DNA from: an uncultured Solobacterium sp.
Lineage (GTDB): Bacteria > Bacillota_I > Bacilli_A > Erysipelotrichales > Erysipelotrichaceae
NCBI GenBank assembly: GCA_900552125.1
Contig: URYK01000007.1
Location: 1-64,000, forward strand
Reading direction: 5' to 3'
Length of the DNA stretch: 64,000 bases
A program made the translations under genes and the position numbers. Below are positions 23,879 to 33,613 of the stretch, piece after piece; positions within the stretch are counted from its first letter, which is position 1, and every line of letters starts with the position of its first letter. The notes below the pieces were generated by a model that saw only the letters and a program-made list of their open reading frames with translations, was not told the DNA's origin and ran no database searches.

Positions 23879-24640
23879 ATGGATAAAGATATTATTTTTC
23901 ATGTGAATGACTTAAACTTATATTATGGAGATAAACACGCTTTAAAAAGTGTCGCAATGGATATTAAGAAAAATAAAATCACTGCATTAATTGGACCTAG
24001 TGGCTGTGGTAAATCTACATTTCTTCGTTGTTTAAATCGTATGAACGATTTGATTGAGGGTTGTCGAATTGATGGTACGATTACTTTAGGTGAAGAAGAT
24101 ATTTATAGCACTAAGATGAATGTTGTAGATCTTCGTACTAAGGTAGGAATGGTGTTTCAGAAACCAAATCCATTTCCTATGTCAATTTATGACAATATTA
24201 CGTATGGCCCAAAATGCCAAGGTATCAAGAATAAAAAAATCTTGGACGAAATCGTTGAGCAGTCTTTAAAAAAAGCCGCGTTATGGGATGAAGTGAAAGA
24301 TCGATTAAACGATTCTGCATTTGGTTTATCAGGTGGACAACAGCAGCGTTTATGTATTGCGCGAGCTATTGCTATGGAACCAGAAGTAATTCTGATGGAT
24401 GAGCCAACAAGTGCATTAGACCCTATTGCTACAAATAAAATTGAAGATTTAATGGAAGAATTAAAAAATGATTATACCATTGTAATTGTTACGCACTCTA
24501 TGCAGCAGGCATCTCGTGTGAGTGATTACACTGCTTTCTTCTTGCTGGGAGAAGTAGTGGAATTTGATAAAACTAGTAAGATATTCCAACAGCCTTCTGA
24601 TAAACGTACAGAAGACTATATAACTGGTCGCTTTGGATAG
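23879..24640 (+). CDS. pstB: Phosphate ABC transporter ATPase PstB
   Basis: 253-residue ATP-binding subunit that powers phosphate import. Walker [10 protein letters not shown] (39-47), Q-loop in [18 protein letters not shown], signature LSGGQQQR, Walker [14 protein letters not shown] and the switch His in VTHSMQQ are all intact. The C-terminal EDYITGRFG is characteristic of PstB. ATG 23879 follows AGAGGAGGAAGAA, 14 bp after pstA; phoU starts 12 bp later. Confidence 0.96.
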   Translation: MDKDIIFHVNDLNLYYGDKHALKSVAMDIKKNKITALIGPSGCGKSTFLRCLNRMNDLIEGCRIDGTITLGEEDIYSTKMNVVDLRTKVGMVFQKPNPFPMSIYDNITYGPKCQGIKNKKILDEIVEQSLKKAALWDEVKDRLNDSAFGLSGGQQQRLCIARAIAMEPEVILMDEPTSALDPIATNKIEDLMEELKNDYTIVIVTHSMQQASRVSDYTAFFLLGEVVEFDKTSKIFQQPSDKRTEDYITGRFG

Positions 24641-24652
24641 GAGGATAATACG

Positions 24653-25291
24653 ATGGTTAAAATTGATAAAGAGTTAGATCTGATGGAAGAAAGCCTATTA
24701 AAAATGGGTAAAAAAGTTGTTCGTATGCATGAAAAAGTTATTGATGCTTTAAATGATGCAAATAAAGAAATTGCATTAGATATTATTAAATCTGATGACA
24801 TCATCAATCATTTAGAAGAGGAAATTAATGATCAGGCTGTTAAATCACTTGCACTTTTATCACCTGTTGCTAGTGATTTACGTAAAGTAGTAGCAGATAT
24901 TAAAATAGCTTCTGAATTAGAACGTATTGGTGACTATGCTAAGAATATCGCAATTTTCTTGATCAAGCATGATGATATAGATGCATCTATTCTTGATTAT
25001 GCACAGGCAATGGAAAAAGGGTTTATTGCGATGTTAAATGAAACAATGGAATGTTATGCAAATCGTGATATTGATAAAGCTTTTGAAATTCCTGAACAGG
25101 ATAAAGAAATCAATGTTCTATATAAAGAGTTAAAGGAAAAACTTAAACAAAATCATTCTTCATATCTGCTTGAACATATCTTTGAGATTTCTTCTATGTT
25201 AAGAAATATTGAACGAGCAGGAGATCATACTAAAAATATTTGTGAACATATCATATACATGATGAAAGGACAACATTACGATTTTGGATAA
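24653..25291 (+). CDS. phoU: Phosphate signalling protein PhoU
   Basis: 212-residue all-helical cytoplasmic protein with two PhoU repeats (about 10-100 and 115-205) that links the Pst transporter to PhoR and damps the Pho response. Metal-binding style motifs are seen: ASELERIGDYAKNI in the first repeat and RNIERAGDHTKNICE in the second. ATG 24653 follows GGAGGATAATACG. It ends the pst operon ahead of a strong terminator at 25299. Confidence 0.94.
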   Translation: MVKIDKELDLMEESLLKMGKKVVRMHEKVIDALNDANKEIALDIIKSDDIINHLEEEINDQAVKSLALLSPVASDLRKVVADIKIASELERIGDYAKNIAIFLIKHDDIDASILDYAQAMEKGFIAMLNETMECYANRDIDKAFEIPEQDKEINVLYKELKEKLKQNHSSYLLEHIFEISSMLRNIERAGDHTKNICEHIIYMMKGQHYDFG

Positions 25292-25298
25292 AATAGGG

Positions 25299-25334
25299 AA
25301 GAAGTGATACATTATTGTATGACTTCTTTTTCTT
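25299..25334 (+). terminator. Terminator of the pst-phoU operon
   Basis: AAGAAGT/ACTTCTT (25299-25305 with 25322-25328) enclosing a second stem ATACA/TGTAT, followed by T-rich sequence. Confidence 0.8.
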
Positions 25335-25358
25335 TTAGTATGCGAATAAGCGTTGACG

Positions 25359-25367
25359 TGTTATAAT
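25359..25367 (+). promoter_or_regulatory. Extended -10 promoter ahead of ybeY
   Basis: TGTTATAAT is an extended -10 element 32 bp upstream of ybeY; the -35 is weak. It restarts transcription after the pst terminator. Confidence 0.45.
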
Positions 25368-25399
25368 ACATATGGGCAATAAAACTTATGAGGTGAATT

Positions 25400-25867
25400 A
25401 TGGATATAAGTGTATTTAATCAAACAGAAGAAAAGCGCTGGTCACGTTATAAAAAAGACTTTATTACAATAAGTGAACGTACTCAGAAAGTATTAAGGCT
25501 GGATCATGATTATAGTGCTTCTGTTATATTTGTTACACCGGAGGAAATCCACGAAATTAATCGTGATTATCGAAATATAGATAGACCAACTGATGTAATC
25601 AGCTTTGCGCTGAAAGATAGTGAAGATGATTATGAAATCATGGAGGGTGAAAATGAATTAGGTGATATTTTTATTAATATCCAGGCAGTAGTTTCACAGG
25701 CCCATGATTATGGTCATTCATTACGAAGAGAAGTCTGTTTTCTTTTTACACATGGATTGCTTCATTTATTAGGTTATGATCATATGGAAAAACAAGATGA
25801 AAAAGTTATGTTTGAATTACAGGATGTGATATTAGATGAAATCGTTCCTAAGAAGAAGCATAAATAA
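25400..25867 (+). CDS. ybeY: Endoribonuclease YbeY
   Basis: 155-residue zinc-dependent RNase involved in 16S rRNA 3' maturation and ribosome quality control. The metal motif HGLLHLLGYDH (about 117-127) provides the three histidines; RPTDVISFAL and ELGDIFIN are the other family signatures. ATG 25400 follows GAGGTGAAT. It begins the ybeY-dgkA-cdd-era-recO group conserved in Bacillota; dgkA starts 32 bases before its stop. Its usual upstream neighbour yqfF/pgpH is missing. Confidence 0.95.
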   Translation: MDISVFNQTEEKRWSRYKKDFITISERTQKVLRLDHDYSASVIFVTPEEIHEINRDYRNIDRPTDVISFALKDSEDDYEIMEGENELGDIFINIQAVVSQAHDYGHSLRREVCFLFTHGLLHLLGYDHMEKQDEKVMFELQDVILDEIVPKKKHK

Positions 25868-26198
25868 ATTTCGTTATGCATTTGAAGGCTTATTTCAAGG
25901 TATATGTCATGATTTTAGTATAACATTACAGCTGTTAATAGGACTATGTGTTATTGTCTTTTGTTTATTCGTTGATCTGACTCAATGGGAATGGTGTATT
26001 ATTCTTGTTGTCATTGGAGCTGTGATTGCTTTGGAGTTTGTGAATTCCGCAATAGAATCTGTTGTAGATCTGGTGTCGCCAGATTATCATATATTAGCTA
26101 AGAAAGCCAAAGACTATGCGGCCGCTGCGGTGCTTGTTATGTCTATTGCGGCTTTAGTCATAGGGATTATTATAATAGGAGGAAAAATCATATGGTAA
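25836..26198 (+). CDS. dgkA: Undecaprenol/diacylglycerol kinase DgkA family
   Basis: 120-residue membrane kinase, in Gram-positives phosphorylating undecaprenol to feed the lipid carrier for wall synthesis. Signature EFVNSAIESVVDLVSPDYH (about 68-86) carries the metal- and ATP-binding Glu and Asn, followed by AKKAKDYAAAAVLV. Three hydrophobic segments at about 30-48, 52-70 and 95-116. ATG 25836 lies within the end of ybeY. The stop overlaps the cdd start. Length is standard. Confidence 0.92.
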   Translation: MKSFLRRSINKFRYAFEGLFQGICHDFSITLQLLIGLCVIVFCLFVDLTQWEWCIILVVIGAVIALEFVNSAIESVVDLVSPDYHILAKKAKDYAAAAVLVMSIAALVIGIIIIGGKIIW

Positions 26199-26596
26199 AA
26201 CAATATGAAGATATTTTAAATGTCGCTTTTGATGCGATGAAAAAGGCATATGCTCCTTATTCAAATTATCATGTTGGAGCATGTGTAAAGACGAAAGATG
26301 GTAAACTGATTCCAGGTGTAAATATAGAAAATGCATCTTATGGATTAACAAACTGTGCAGAAAGAAGTGCAGTATTTGCAGCTTACTCATTGGGTTATCG
26401 TAAAACAGATATTGAAGCACTAGCGATCGTTAGTGATGGAAAGCTACTTGCGGCACCTTGTGGCGCATGCCGTCAGGTATTGGTTGAGCTTTTAGAAAGA
26501 ACGACACCTATCATATTAAGTAATGGTAAGGAATCAAAGATAACAAATATTGATGAATTATTACCGATGTCATTTACAAGTGAGGATGTATTATGA
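26192..26596 (+). CDS. cdd: Cytidine deaminase
   Basis: 134-residue zinc enzyme deaminating cytidine and deoxycytidine to uridine and deoxyuridine for pyrimidine salvage. Active-site NCAERSAVFA holds the first zinc Cys and catalytic Glu, PCGACRQVL gives the two other zinc cysteines; YSNYHVGA near the N-terminus is the substrate loop. ATG 26192 follows GGAGGAAAAATC and overlaps dgkA by 7 bases; the end overlaps era by 4. Confidence 0.96.
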   Translation: MVKQYEDILNVAFDAMKKAYAPYSNYHVGACVKTKDGKLIPGVNIENASYGLTNCAERSAVFAAYSLGYRKTDIEALAIVSDGKLLAAPCGACRQVLVELLERTTPIILSNGKESKITNIDELLPMSFTSEDVL

Positions 26597-27492
26597 GCTT
26601 TAAGTCAGGATTTATTTCTATAATTGGAAGACCAAATGCAGGAAAAAGCACTTTACTAAATGCAATTCTTCAGGAAAAGGTTGCTATTACTACACCAAAA
26701 CCACAAACAACTAGAAACAATATTTCTGGTATTCTTACAAGAGATGATGTACAGTTTGTATTTATTGATACTCCAGGAATTCACAAGCCTAAGCATGAAT
26801 TAGGAAGAACATTGAATAAAAATGCCTATACTGCAATTGCGGAAGCTGATGTTAATTATTGGATGGTAGATGCAACACAGCCTTTTGGCGGCGGTGATGA
26901 ATTTCTTTTAGAAAAGATGAAACAGGCAAAAATTCCTGTCTTTCTGATTTTAAATAAAATTGATCTGCTAGATAAAGAGAAAGTCTTAGAGACTTTAATA
27001 CAATGGCAGAATCGTATGCAGTTTGCAGAGATTTTTCCAATTTCTGCACTAACAAGAGAAAATGTGGAACATTTATTAGAAGTAACAAAATCATATCTGC
27101 AAGAAGGAGTTAAATATTTCCCTGATGATATGATTAGTGATCATGGAGAAAACTTTCAGATTGCAGAGATTATTCGTGAAAAGGTTTTATACAAAACAAA
27201 TGAAGAAGTACCCCATTCAGTAGCAGTTGTAATTGAAAATAAAGAGGAAACAGATACTAAAATGTTTCTACAGGCACTGATCATTGTAGAACGTACTTCT
27301 CAAAAGAGTATCTTGATTGGTAAGCAGGGGACAATGATTCGCAGTATTCGTTTAGCTGCACAGAAAGAATTAAAGGCTAAATTCGATAAGAAAGTAGAAT
27401 TAGAGCTATTTGTGCGCGTTGAAAAAAATTGGCGAAATCGAACAAGCAAGCTACATCAGTTAGGCTATCTTGAAATGGAAGAGGGGAAATAA
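26593..27492 (+). CDS. era: GTPase Era
   Basis: 299-residue ribosome-assembly GTPase. G1 GRPNAGKST, G3 DTPG and G4 NKID motifs are in place, and the C-terminal KH domain (about 205-295) includes GKQGTMIRSIRLAAQKEL. Era binds the 3' end of 16S rRNA, the region matured by YbeY encoded upstream. ATG 26593 overlaps the cdd stop; the TAA shares one base with recO. Confidence 0.96.
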   Translation: MSFKSGFISIIGRPNAGKSTLLNAILQEKVAITTPKPQTTRNNISGILTRDDVQFVFIDTPGIHKPKHELGRTLNKNAYTAIAEADVNYWMVDATQPFGGGDEFLLEKMKQAKIPVFLILNKIDLLDKEKVLETLIQWQNRMQFAEIFPISALTRENVEHLLEVTKSYLQEGVKYFPDDMISDHGENFQIAEIIREKVLYKTNEEVPHSVAVVIENKEETDTKMFLQALIIVERTSQKSILIGKQGTMIRSIRLAAQKELKAKFDKKVELELFVRVEKNWRNRTSKLHQLGYLEMEEGK

Positions 27493-28226
27493 TGCTAGAG
27501 GAGGTTCATGGAATCATTATTCATGTGAAAGAATATCGTGAACATGATGCCCTGTTAAAAGTGTTATGCGAAGACGGCAAATTGTTAAGTATCAGTGCTA
27601 AAGGTGTCCAGAAGATGAATAGTAAAAATGCACCAGCTGTTCAGCTTTTTACGTTAGCTAAATTTCATGTTGATGTTCGACCTTCATCAACGATGTATTC
27701 GCTAAGGCGAGCAGAGATTATAAAAAGTTATCGAAAGATACGCGAAGATCTTATGAAACAAAGTGTTGCGTCATATTTCTGTGAATGTATCTATCGCAGT
27801 GATTTTGACTCTGATATGTATCCAATTCTTATACAGAGCATGGATGTTTTAGAAAAAACAGAAAAGCCATTACAGATTCTTTGCTTATTTCAATCCATCA
27901 TGAATCGACTACATGGAATTGAACCATATGTTGATGGCTGTGTGCGATGTATGAGTCCTCATCTTATACAGGGAATATCGTATCGTGATGGAGGATTTAT
28001 ATGTACGAAGTGTTTACATGCAGAAGATCAGATAAAAACAAAAGAACAATTAAAGATATTTCGATTATTATGTAAAGCAGATATAAAGCATGCTGGCTTA
28101 ATTGAAAAATTGGATTTTACCACAGAAGTGTTTGAAGATTTATATCAGTTTTTTGAAGAATATAGTGGAATATCTTTAAAAAGTGCGAAGTTTCTTAAGT
28201 CTTTATTTTTATTAGAAAATCAGTGA
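27492..28226 (+). CDS. recO: DNA repair protein RecO
   Basis: 244-residue recombination mediator that loads RecA with RecR. The N-terminal OB fold is seen as GIIIHVKEYREHDALLKVL, and the zinc site as GCVRC followed by FICTKC at about 152-177. ATG 27492 overlaps era by one base. It ends in TGA, followed by a clear terminator, closing the ybeY group. Length is normal for the family. Confidence 0.93.
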   Translation: MLEEVHGIIIHVKEYREHDALLKVLCEDGKLLSISAKGVQKMNSKNAPAVQLFTLAKFHVDVRPSSTMYSLRRAEIIKSYRKIREDLMKQSVASYFCECIYRSDFDSDMYPILIQSMDVLEKTEKPLQILCLFQSIMNRLHGIEPYVDGCVRCMSPHLIQGISYRDGGFICTKCLHAEDQIKTKEQLKIFRLLCKADIKHAGLIEKLDFTTEVFEDLYQFFEEYSGISLKSAKFLKSLFLLENQ

Positions 28227-28240
28227 TTATATTAGAAATC

Positions 28241-28268
28241 AACAGTTGATTTATTCAGCTGTTTTTCT
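28241..28268 (+). terminator. Terminator after recO
   Basis: AACAGTTGA (28241-28249) pairs with TCAGCTGTT (28255-28263), one G-T pair, then a T-rich tract. Confidence 0.7.
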
Positions 28269-28337
28269 ATCTTTTAAGCAAATAAACAAGGTTATTGAGG
28301 GCAGTTTGAAAAAATGCAAAAAAAATTGTTAATTTGT

Positions 28338-28366
28338 TTGATTTGTTTTTCATGAAATGATATTAT
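28338..28366 (+). promoter_or_regulatory. Promoter of glyQS
   Basis: TTGATT and TATTAT with 17 bp between; transcription would start near 28373, giving a leader of about 180 nt. Confidence 0.65.
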
Positions 28367-28372
28367 AGAGTC

Positions 28373-28553
28373 GTAGCATAATTTTTTGTAATGAATACTA
28401 TGATTTTATGCGTTATTTTAGGTTAAATAAGGTCAATTAAGCACCATATTTGCCACATTTTAAATTATTATTGAATATAGTGTAATCTGAAACTATTCTG
28501 ATAGTTTCATGAGCATCACCACCTGGTGAATTTTTTTTGAAAGGGGCATTGAC
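28373..28553 (+). promoter_or_regulatory. glyQS leader with possible attenuator
   Basis: The leader has a 6-bp stem GCATAA/TTATGC (about 28376-28412), a perfect 9-bp hairpin TGAAACTAT/ATAGTTTCA (28488-28496 with 28501-28509) and then TCACCA/TGGTGA (28516-28529) with eight T (28531-28538) just before the Shine-Dalgarno. CACCA at 28442-28446 could pair instead with TGGTG and prevent the terminator. A T-box would be expected for this gene but the conserved AGGGTGGNACCGCG was not found, so the mechanism is open. Confidence 0.45.
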
Positions 28554-29936
28554 ATGAACAACGAGAAATTATTTGATACTGTAGTAGCCCATGCGAAGAA
28601 CAGTGGTTTTGTATTTCAGGGATCTGAAATATATGGCGGACTTTCTAATACTTGGGATTTTGGTCCGTTAGGAGTTGAATTAAAAGAAAATATAAAAAAA
28701 GCATGGTGGCGTAAATTTATTCAGGAATCACCATATAATACAGGTATTCAGTCAGCGATTCTAATGAATCCTTCTGTTTGGGTAGCCAGCGGACATGTAG
28801 GCGGATTCTCTGATCCATTAATGGACTGTAAAGAATGTAAATCTAGATTTCGTGCCGATCAGCTGATTGAAGATGCATCAAATGGTGAAGTTAGCGTTGA
28901 AGGCTGGAGCAATGAAGCAATGATGGATTATATAAAAGAACATCAGCTAAAATGTCCTAAATGCGGTGCTCACAATTTTACTGATATACGTCAATTCAAT
29001 TTGATGTTTAAAACTTTCCAGGGTGTTGTTGAAGATGCGAAAAGTGCAATTTATTTAAGACCGGAAACAGCACAAGGTATGTTTGTAAATTTTAAAAATG
29101 TACAGCGTACAATGCGTAAAAAGCTTCCATTTGGTATTGGTCAGATTGGTAAAAGCTTCCGTAATGAAATCACACCAGGAAACTTTATTTTCCGTACACG
29201 TGAATTTGAACAGATGGAATTGGAGTTTTTCTGTCAGCCTGGAACAGATTTAGAGTGGTATCATTATTATAAAGATTACTGTATGAAATTTTTGACGAAT
29301 TTAGGAATTAATCCTGAGCACCTTCGTTTCCGTGATCATACGCCAGAAGAACTAGCATTTTATTCTAAAGGAACATGTGACATTGAATATAATTTCCATT
29401 CTCAGATTGGCTGGGGAGAAGTGTGGGGTATTGCGGATCGTACAGATTATGATTTGAAACAACATCAGGAAGCTAGTAAAAAATCACTAGAGTATCTAGA
29501 TCCTACTACAAATGAAAAATATTTAGCATATTGTGTTGAACCTTCTGTTGGTGTAGAACGTTTAATGCTTGCGTTTATGTGTGATGCATATGATGAAGAA
29601 GAATTGGAAAATGATACTCGCATCGTTATGCATTTGCATCCATACCTAGCACCTGTAAAAGCTTGTGTTATGCCTTTATCTAAGAAATTAAGTGATAAAG
29701 CAATGGAAGTATTCCAATTAATTGCGCCAGTTGGAAACTGTGATTATGATGAAGCTGGAAGCATTGGAAAACGTTATCGCCGTCAGGATGCGATCGGTAC
29801 ACCATTCTGTATAACTGTAGACTTTGAAACTGAGAATGATAATTGTGTAACTGTTCGTCATCGTGATAGCATGGAACAAGAGCGTGTTCGTATTGATGAA
29901 TTAAGTACTTATATTGAAGAAAGAATTAAGCTTTAA
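28554..29936 (+). CDS. glyQS: Glycyl-tRNA synthetase (class II, dimeric)
   Basis: 460-residue enzyme charging tRNA-Gly. Class II motif 2 [14 protein letters not shown] and motif 3 [12 protein letters not shown] are evident; a zinc-type insertion has [12 protein letters not shown] and CPKCGAHNF; the anticodon-binding domain occupies the last 100 residues. The N-terminal [20 protein letters not shown] is typical of the alpha2 bacterial/archaeal-eukaryotic form. ATG 28554 follows GAAAGGGGCATTG, immediately after the leader terminator. It heads a transcript towards dnaG and rpoD. Confidence 0.96.
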   Translation: MNNEKLFDTVVAHAKNSGFVFQGSEIYGGLSNTWDFGPLGVELKENIKKAWWRKFIQESPYNTGIQSAILMNPSVWVASGHVGGFSDPLMDCKECKSRFRADQLIEDASNGEVSVEGWSNEAMMDYIKEHQLKCPKCGAHNFTDIRQFNLMFKTFQGVVEDAKSAIYLRPETAQGMFVNFKNVQRTMRKKLPFGIGQIGKSFRNEITPGNFIFRTREFEQMELEFFCQPGTDLEWYHYYKDYCMKFLTNLGINPEHLRFRDHTPEELAFYSKGTCDIEYNFHSQIGWGEVWGIADRTDYDLKQHQEASKKSLEYLDPTTNEKYLAYCVEPSVGVERLMLAFMCDAYDEEELENDTRIVMHLHPYLAPVKACVMPLSKKLSDKAMEVFQLIAPVGNCDYDEAGSIGKRYRRQDAIGTPFCITVDFETENDNCVTVRHRDSMEQERVRIDELSTYIEERIKL

Positions 29937-29957
29937 TATCGCAAGGAGTGATATTTC

Positions 29958-31721
29958 TTGGCACGATTAAGTGAACAGGAAATCAATGAAATTCGACAGC
30001 GAGCTGACATTGTAGATGTCATTGGACGATATATCCCATTGCATCGAAAAGGGAATAGCTATAAGTGTATTTGTCCATTTCATGATGACCATGATCCGTC
30101 GATGTCTATATCTGCGGATAAACAGATTTATAAATGTTTTGTATGTAATGCAGGAGGAAATGTCTTCACATTTGTACAAAATTATGAAAAAATATCGTTT
30201 ATTGAGGCGGTATATAAGGTTGCAGAGTATGCTGGTGTAACTTTGGAGCATACTCTTGATGTGACTCCTCGAATTCAGGATCCGCATTTAGCCGCATTGC
30301 ATAAAGCATGTAAAGCGACTATTGATTATACGCATTATCAGCTAGAAACACTTGACGCAAAGCATGTCAAGGAGTATTTACTGAAACGTAATATTACAGA
30401 AGATATCATTCGTTCTTTTGAAATAGGGTATAATCCTAAAAATGATGCGTTGTATCGCTTTCTTCATGCGAAAAAATATAGCGATGAAGATCTGATTTCG
30501 GCAGGACTTGTGCGTATGACTTCTATGGGGATGAAAGATGTGTTTTCTCATCGTATCATGATTCCTATACATAATGAATTTGGAGATCCCGTTGGTTTTA
30601 CTGCGCGGCGTATCGAAGATAATGAAGAAGCAAAGTATATTAATACAAGTGAAACTGAAATATACAAAAAAGGAAATCTGATTTTTAATTATCATCGTGC
30701 AAAAGCAGAAGCTAGAAAAGCTAAAAAGGCTTTTCTTGTAGAAGGAGCAATGGATGTATTGGCATTTGAAAAAGTTGATCTGCATAATGCAGTAGCTACT
30801 TTAGGAACTGCTATTACGAAAGAACAGCTTCGTCTTTTACAGATGCTTCATGTACCGATTGTGGTATGTTATGATGGAGATGCAGCTGGACGAAATGCTA
30901 CATATAAATTTGGTAAGCTAGCAAGAGAAATGTCACTTCAATTTGAGATTGTTGATAATAAATATGGGCTAGATCCAGATGAAATTATCGATGTATATGG
31001 AAAAGATGAACTTAAAGCATTAGTAAATAAAACGATTTCCTGGATTGACTTTTTATTTGAATACCTTCTGACAAAGTATAATTTAGAAAATTATACTCAG
31101 AAAAAAGAATATGCACAGGAAATGGCTTTAGAAATTCAATCATTGCAGAATGATTATGAAAAACAGAGTTATTTTATCCGACTTCGGGAACTTACTGATT
31201 TTGATATGTATATAGAGCCAGAAAAAGCGCATAAACAGACATATCAGAAAAAGGAATATCAGACAAAGATATTAACTTTTCCAAAAAGCGGAAGAAATCA
31301 TGCGGAGTATGAAATTTTATCACAAATGCTGTGTGGTGTTTCTGCAAGTAATCTGTTTAAAGAAGAGCTGGGATTCTTAAAAAATGATGTCAGTAATAAC
31401 CTGGCGATGTATATTATCGATTATTATCGAACACATACGAAGCTAGATATAGCTGGTTTGTTAGATTTAATTCAAGAAGAGGAAGTTCGCTCTCTTCTAT
31501 TGGAAATTGCAAATTGGGAGCTTGCACGTAAAGATGTAGACATTGATGTATTAAAAGAAGCTATAGCAAAAGAAAAGACTTGTTTTATCGATGATAAGAT
31601 ACAGATGTTAAATGCAAAAATCAAACAGGTAAGCGATCCAATGGAAAAAGCAAAAATTGCAATGGAGAAGAATCAGCTAATTAAAGAGCGTGAAGAATGG
31701 CGAAACTCGGGAAGGAAGTAG
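29958..31721 (+). CDS. dnaG: DNA primase
   Basis: 587-residue primase that makes RNA primers at the replication fork. N-terminal zinc-binding region [13 protein letters not shown] and [11 protein letters not shown] (about 39-75), catalytic core with TOPRIM motifs [13 protein letters not shown] and [13 protein letters not shown], and a C-terminal helical domain that contacts the replicative helicase. TTG at 29958 is the start, with AAGGAGTGA 10 nt upstream and the conserved [20 protein letters not shown] following. rpoD begins 4 bp after the stop, the classic primase-sigma pairing. Confidence 0.95.
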   Translation: MARLSEQEINEIRQRADIVDVIGRYIPLHRKGNSYKCICPFHDDHDPSMSISADKQIYKCFVCNAGGNVFTFVQNYEKISFIEAVYKVAEYAGVTLEHTLDVTPRIQDPHLAALHKACKATIDYTHYQLETLDAKHVKEYLLKRNITEDIIRSFEIGYNPKNDALYRFLHAKKYSDEDLISAGLVRMTSMGMKDVFSHRIMIPIHNEFGDPVGFTARRIEDNEEAKYINTSETEIYKKGNLIFNYHRAKAEARKAKKAFLVEGAMDVLAFEKVDLHNAVATLGTAITKEQLRLLQMLHVPIVVCYDGDAAGRNATYKFGKLAREMSLQFEIVDNKYGLDPDEIIDVYGKDELKALVNKTISWIDFLFEYLLTKYNLENYTQKKEYAQEMALEIQSLQNDYEKQSYFIRLRELTDFDMYIEPEKAHKQTYQKKEYQTKILTFPKSGRNHAEYEILSQMLCGVSASNLFKEELGFLKNDVSNNLAMYIIDYYRTHTKLDIAGLLDLIQEEEVRSLLLEIANWELARKDVDIDVLKEAIAKEKTCFIDDKIQMLNAKIKQVSDPMEKAKIAMEKNQLIKEREEWRNSGRK

Positions 31722-31725
31722 AAAT

Positions 31726-32919
31726 ATGAAAAAAACCAAGAAAAAAGCTGTTTTACAGGAATATAAAACACTTGATGATATTAAGCAGGATTTTCTAAAT
31801 GAATATCATGATACAGGTGTTTTATATCAGAAAGATGTTATGGAAGCCGTAGAACATCTGGCAATGAATGATACAGATTTTGATGATTTGTTTCAATGGT
31901 TTGCCGATAATGATATAGAAGTTAAAAATGAAGATGATGATGTTGATTTGATGGATGACGATGCTCTTGTCGCTACCGATGATGATGACATTGACTTTTT
32001 AGATGATGATACAGATGAAGAAGATTCTTTAGCTGCAGAAATTGAAAATCTTGAACAGTCTTTCGCAAACTCTTCACATACAAAAATTAACGATCCAGTA
32101 AAAATGTACTTAAAAGAAATTGGTAGAGTAGAATTATTAGATCCAAAAGAAGAACCTGAGATTGCTCGTCGTATTCAGGCTGGTGATGAAGAAGCGAAAA
32201 AGAAACTTATTTCTGCCAACTTACGTTTAGTAGTATCTATCGCAAAAAAATATGTAGGACGCGGTATGTTGTTCCTAGATCTTATTCAAGAAGGTAATAT
32301 GGGGCTTGTTAAAGCAGTAGAAAAATTTGACTATACAAAAGGGTTTAAATTCTCTACCTATGCAACTTGGTGGATTCGTCAGGCAATCACAAGAGCTATT
32401 GCAGACCAGGCTAGAACAATTCGTATTCCTGTACATATGGTAGAGACTATTAATAAATTAACTCGTATTCAGCGTCAGCTGGTACAGGATTTAGGCAGAG
32501 ATCCTACTGCAGAAGAAATTGCGGCTAAAATGGAAAATATTTCACCTGAAAAAGTTCGTGAGATTCAAAAAATTGCTTTGGAACCAGTTTCTTTAGAAAC
32601 TCCGATTGGGGAAGAAGATGATTCTCATCTTGGTGATTTCATTGAAGATAAAGAAGCATTATCACCTGATGAATATGCAAATAACCAATTATTGAAGGAT
32701 GAAATTAATACTGTACTGCAAGGTTTAACAGAACGTGAAGAAAAAGTGCTTCGCTTGCGTTTTGGATTATATGATGGAAGAACACGTACATTAGAAGAAG
32801 TAGGTAAGGAATTTAATGTAACTCGTGAACGTATTCGTCAGATTGAAGCAAAAGCTTTACGTAAACTTAAACATCCTACTCGTTCTAAACGATTGAAAGA
32901 TTTCGTGGATAAACCATAA
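31726..32919 (+). CDS. rpoD: Primary sigma factor RpoD (SigA)
   Basis: 397-residue housekeeping sigma factor. A very acidic stretch of Asp and Glu (about 77-108) in region 1 is followed by region 1.2 ([18 protein letters not shown]), region 2 with [20 protein letters not shown] and [14 protein letters not shown], region 3, and region 4 helix-turn-helix [23 protein letters not shown] 31726 follows GGAAGTAGAA. It directly follows dnaG and precedes trmK. The many TTG-17-TATAAT promoters noted in this window agree with it. Confidence 0.97.
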   Translation: MKKTKKKAVLQEYKTLDDIKQDFLNEYHDTGVLYQKDVMEAVEHLAMNDTDFDDLFQWFADNDIEVKNEDDDVDLMDDDALVATDDDDIDFLDDDTDEEDSLAAEIENLEQSFANSSHTKINDPVKMYLKEIGRVELLDPKEEPEIARRIQAGDEEAKKKLISANLRLVVSIAKKYVGRGMLFLDLIQEGNMGLVKAVEKFDYTKGFKFSTYATWWIRQAITRAIADQARTIRIPVHMVETINKLTRIQRQLVQDLGRDPTAEEIAAKMENISPEKVREIQKIALEPVSLETPIGEEDDSHLGDFIEDKEALSPDEYANNQLLKDEINTVLQGLTEREEKVLRLRFGLYDGRTRTLEEVGKEFNVTRERIRQIEAKALRKLKHPTRSKRLKDFVDKP

Positions 32920-32931
32920 TGGTGATCCTTA

Positions 32932-33594
32932 ATGAAGTTAAGTAAAAGATTGCAGACAATTTATGATATGGTACAGGGTCCATGTGTTGTAGCGGATATC
33001 GGCTGTGATCACGGACTTTTACCAATTGCTCTTGTGAAAAACGGAAAATGTGATAAAGCTTATGCCTGTGATATAAGAAAAGGCCCATTGTCTCGAGCAG
33101 AAGAAGCAATTCAAATGATGGGATTACAGAATCAGATCATCACCAAGCTTACCGATGGACTTCAAGGTTTGGAAGATGATGTTGAAGTAGTCATCATTGC
33201 AGGTATGGGATACGATACTATTCGAAATATTTTACAGGATAGTCTTGAAAAAACAAAATATTATAAGCAGATTATTATCCAATGTAATTCACGCGTAGAT
33301 GATTTACGTCGCTGGCTTCATCAAACAGGATTTATGATTGATGCGGAAGAACTTGTGAAAGATCAGCATTATTATCAGATGATTTCTGTTCACTATGAAG
33401 TTAGTGAAATGAGTGAAGAAGATTATTTATTTGGTATCCATTTGGAAAAGCATCCATTATTTAAAGAATATTGGACGCATGTGCTTCATAAACAAAAGGA
33501 AATCCTAAAAGGTATGAAATCATATCATGAAGGTTATCAGATAACTGAGAAAAAGATTAAGATGATTGAAAGTAAATTAAAGGAACTGGCATGA
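32932..33594 (+). CDS. trmK: tRNA (adenine-22-N1)-methyltransferase
   Basis: 220-residue SAM-dependent methyltransferase making m1A22 in tRNA. The Rossmann motif VADIGCDHGLLPIALV (about 20-35) and VIIAGMGYDTIRNIL are family signatures, with the C-terminal coiled helical region. ATG 32932 follows GGTGATCCTT. In Bacillus it likewise follows sigA (yqfN). Its terminator overlaps the TGA stop. The usual downstream Nif3-like yqfO gene is absent here. Confidence 0.92.
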   Translation: MKLSKRLQTIYDMVQGPCVVADIGCDHGLLPIALVKNGKCDKAYACDIRKGPLSRAEEAIQMMGLQNQIITKLTDGLQGLEDDVEVVIIAGMGYDTIRNILQDSLEKTKYYKQIIIQCNSRVDDLRRWLHQTGFMIDAEELVKDQHYYQMISVHYEVSEMSEEDYLFGIHLEKHPLFKEYWTHVLHKQKEILKGMKSYHEGYQITEKKIKMIESKLKELA

Positions 33595-33610
33595 TTGTCA
33601 GCTCCTTTTA
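33579..33610 (+). terminator. Terminator of the dnaG-rpoD-trmK unit
   Basis: AAAGGAACTG (33579-33588) pairs with CAGCTCCTTT (33599-33608), one mismatch, overlapping the trmK stop. Confidence 0.65.
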
Positions 33611-33613
33611 TGC

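Noticed and set aside
28373..28553. T-box riboswitch upstream of glyQS
   Set aside because: No AGGGTGGNACCGCG-type sequence and the leader is too short for a full stem I; only a generic attenuator is supported.
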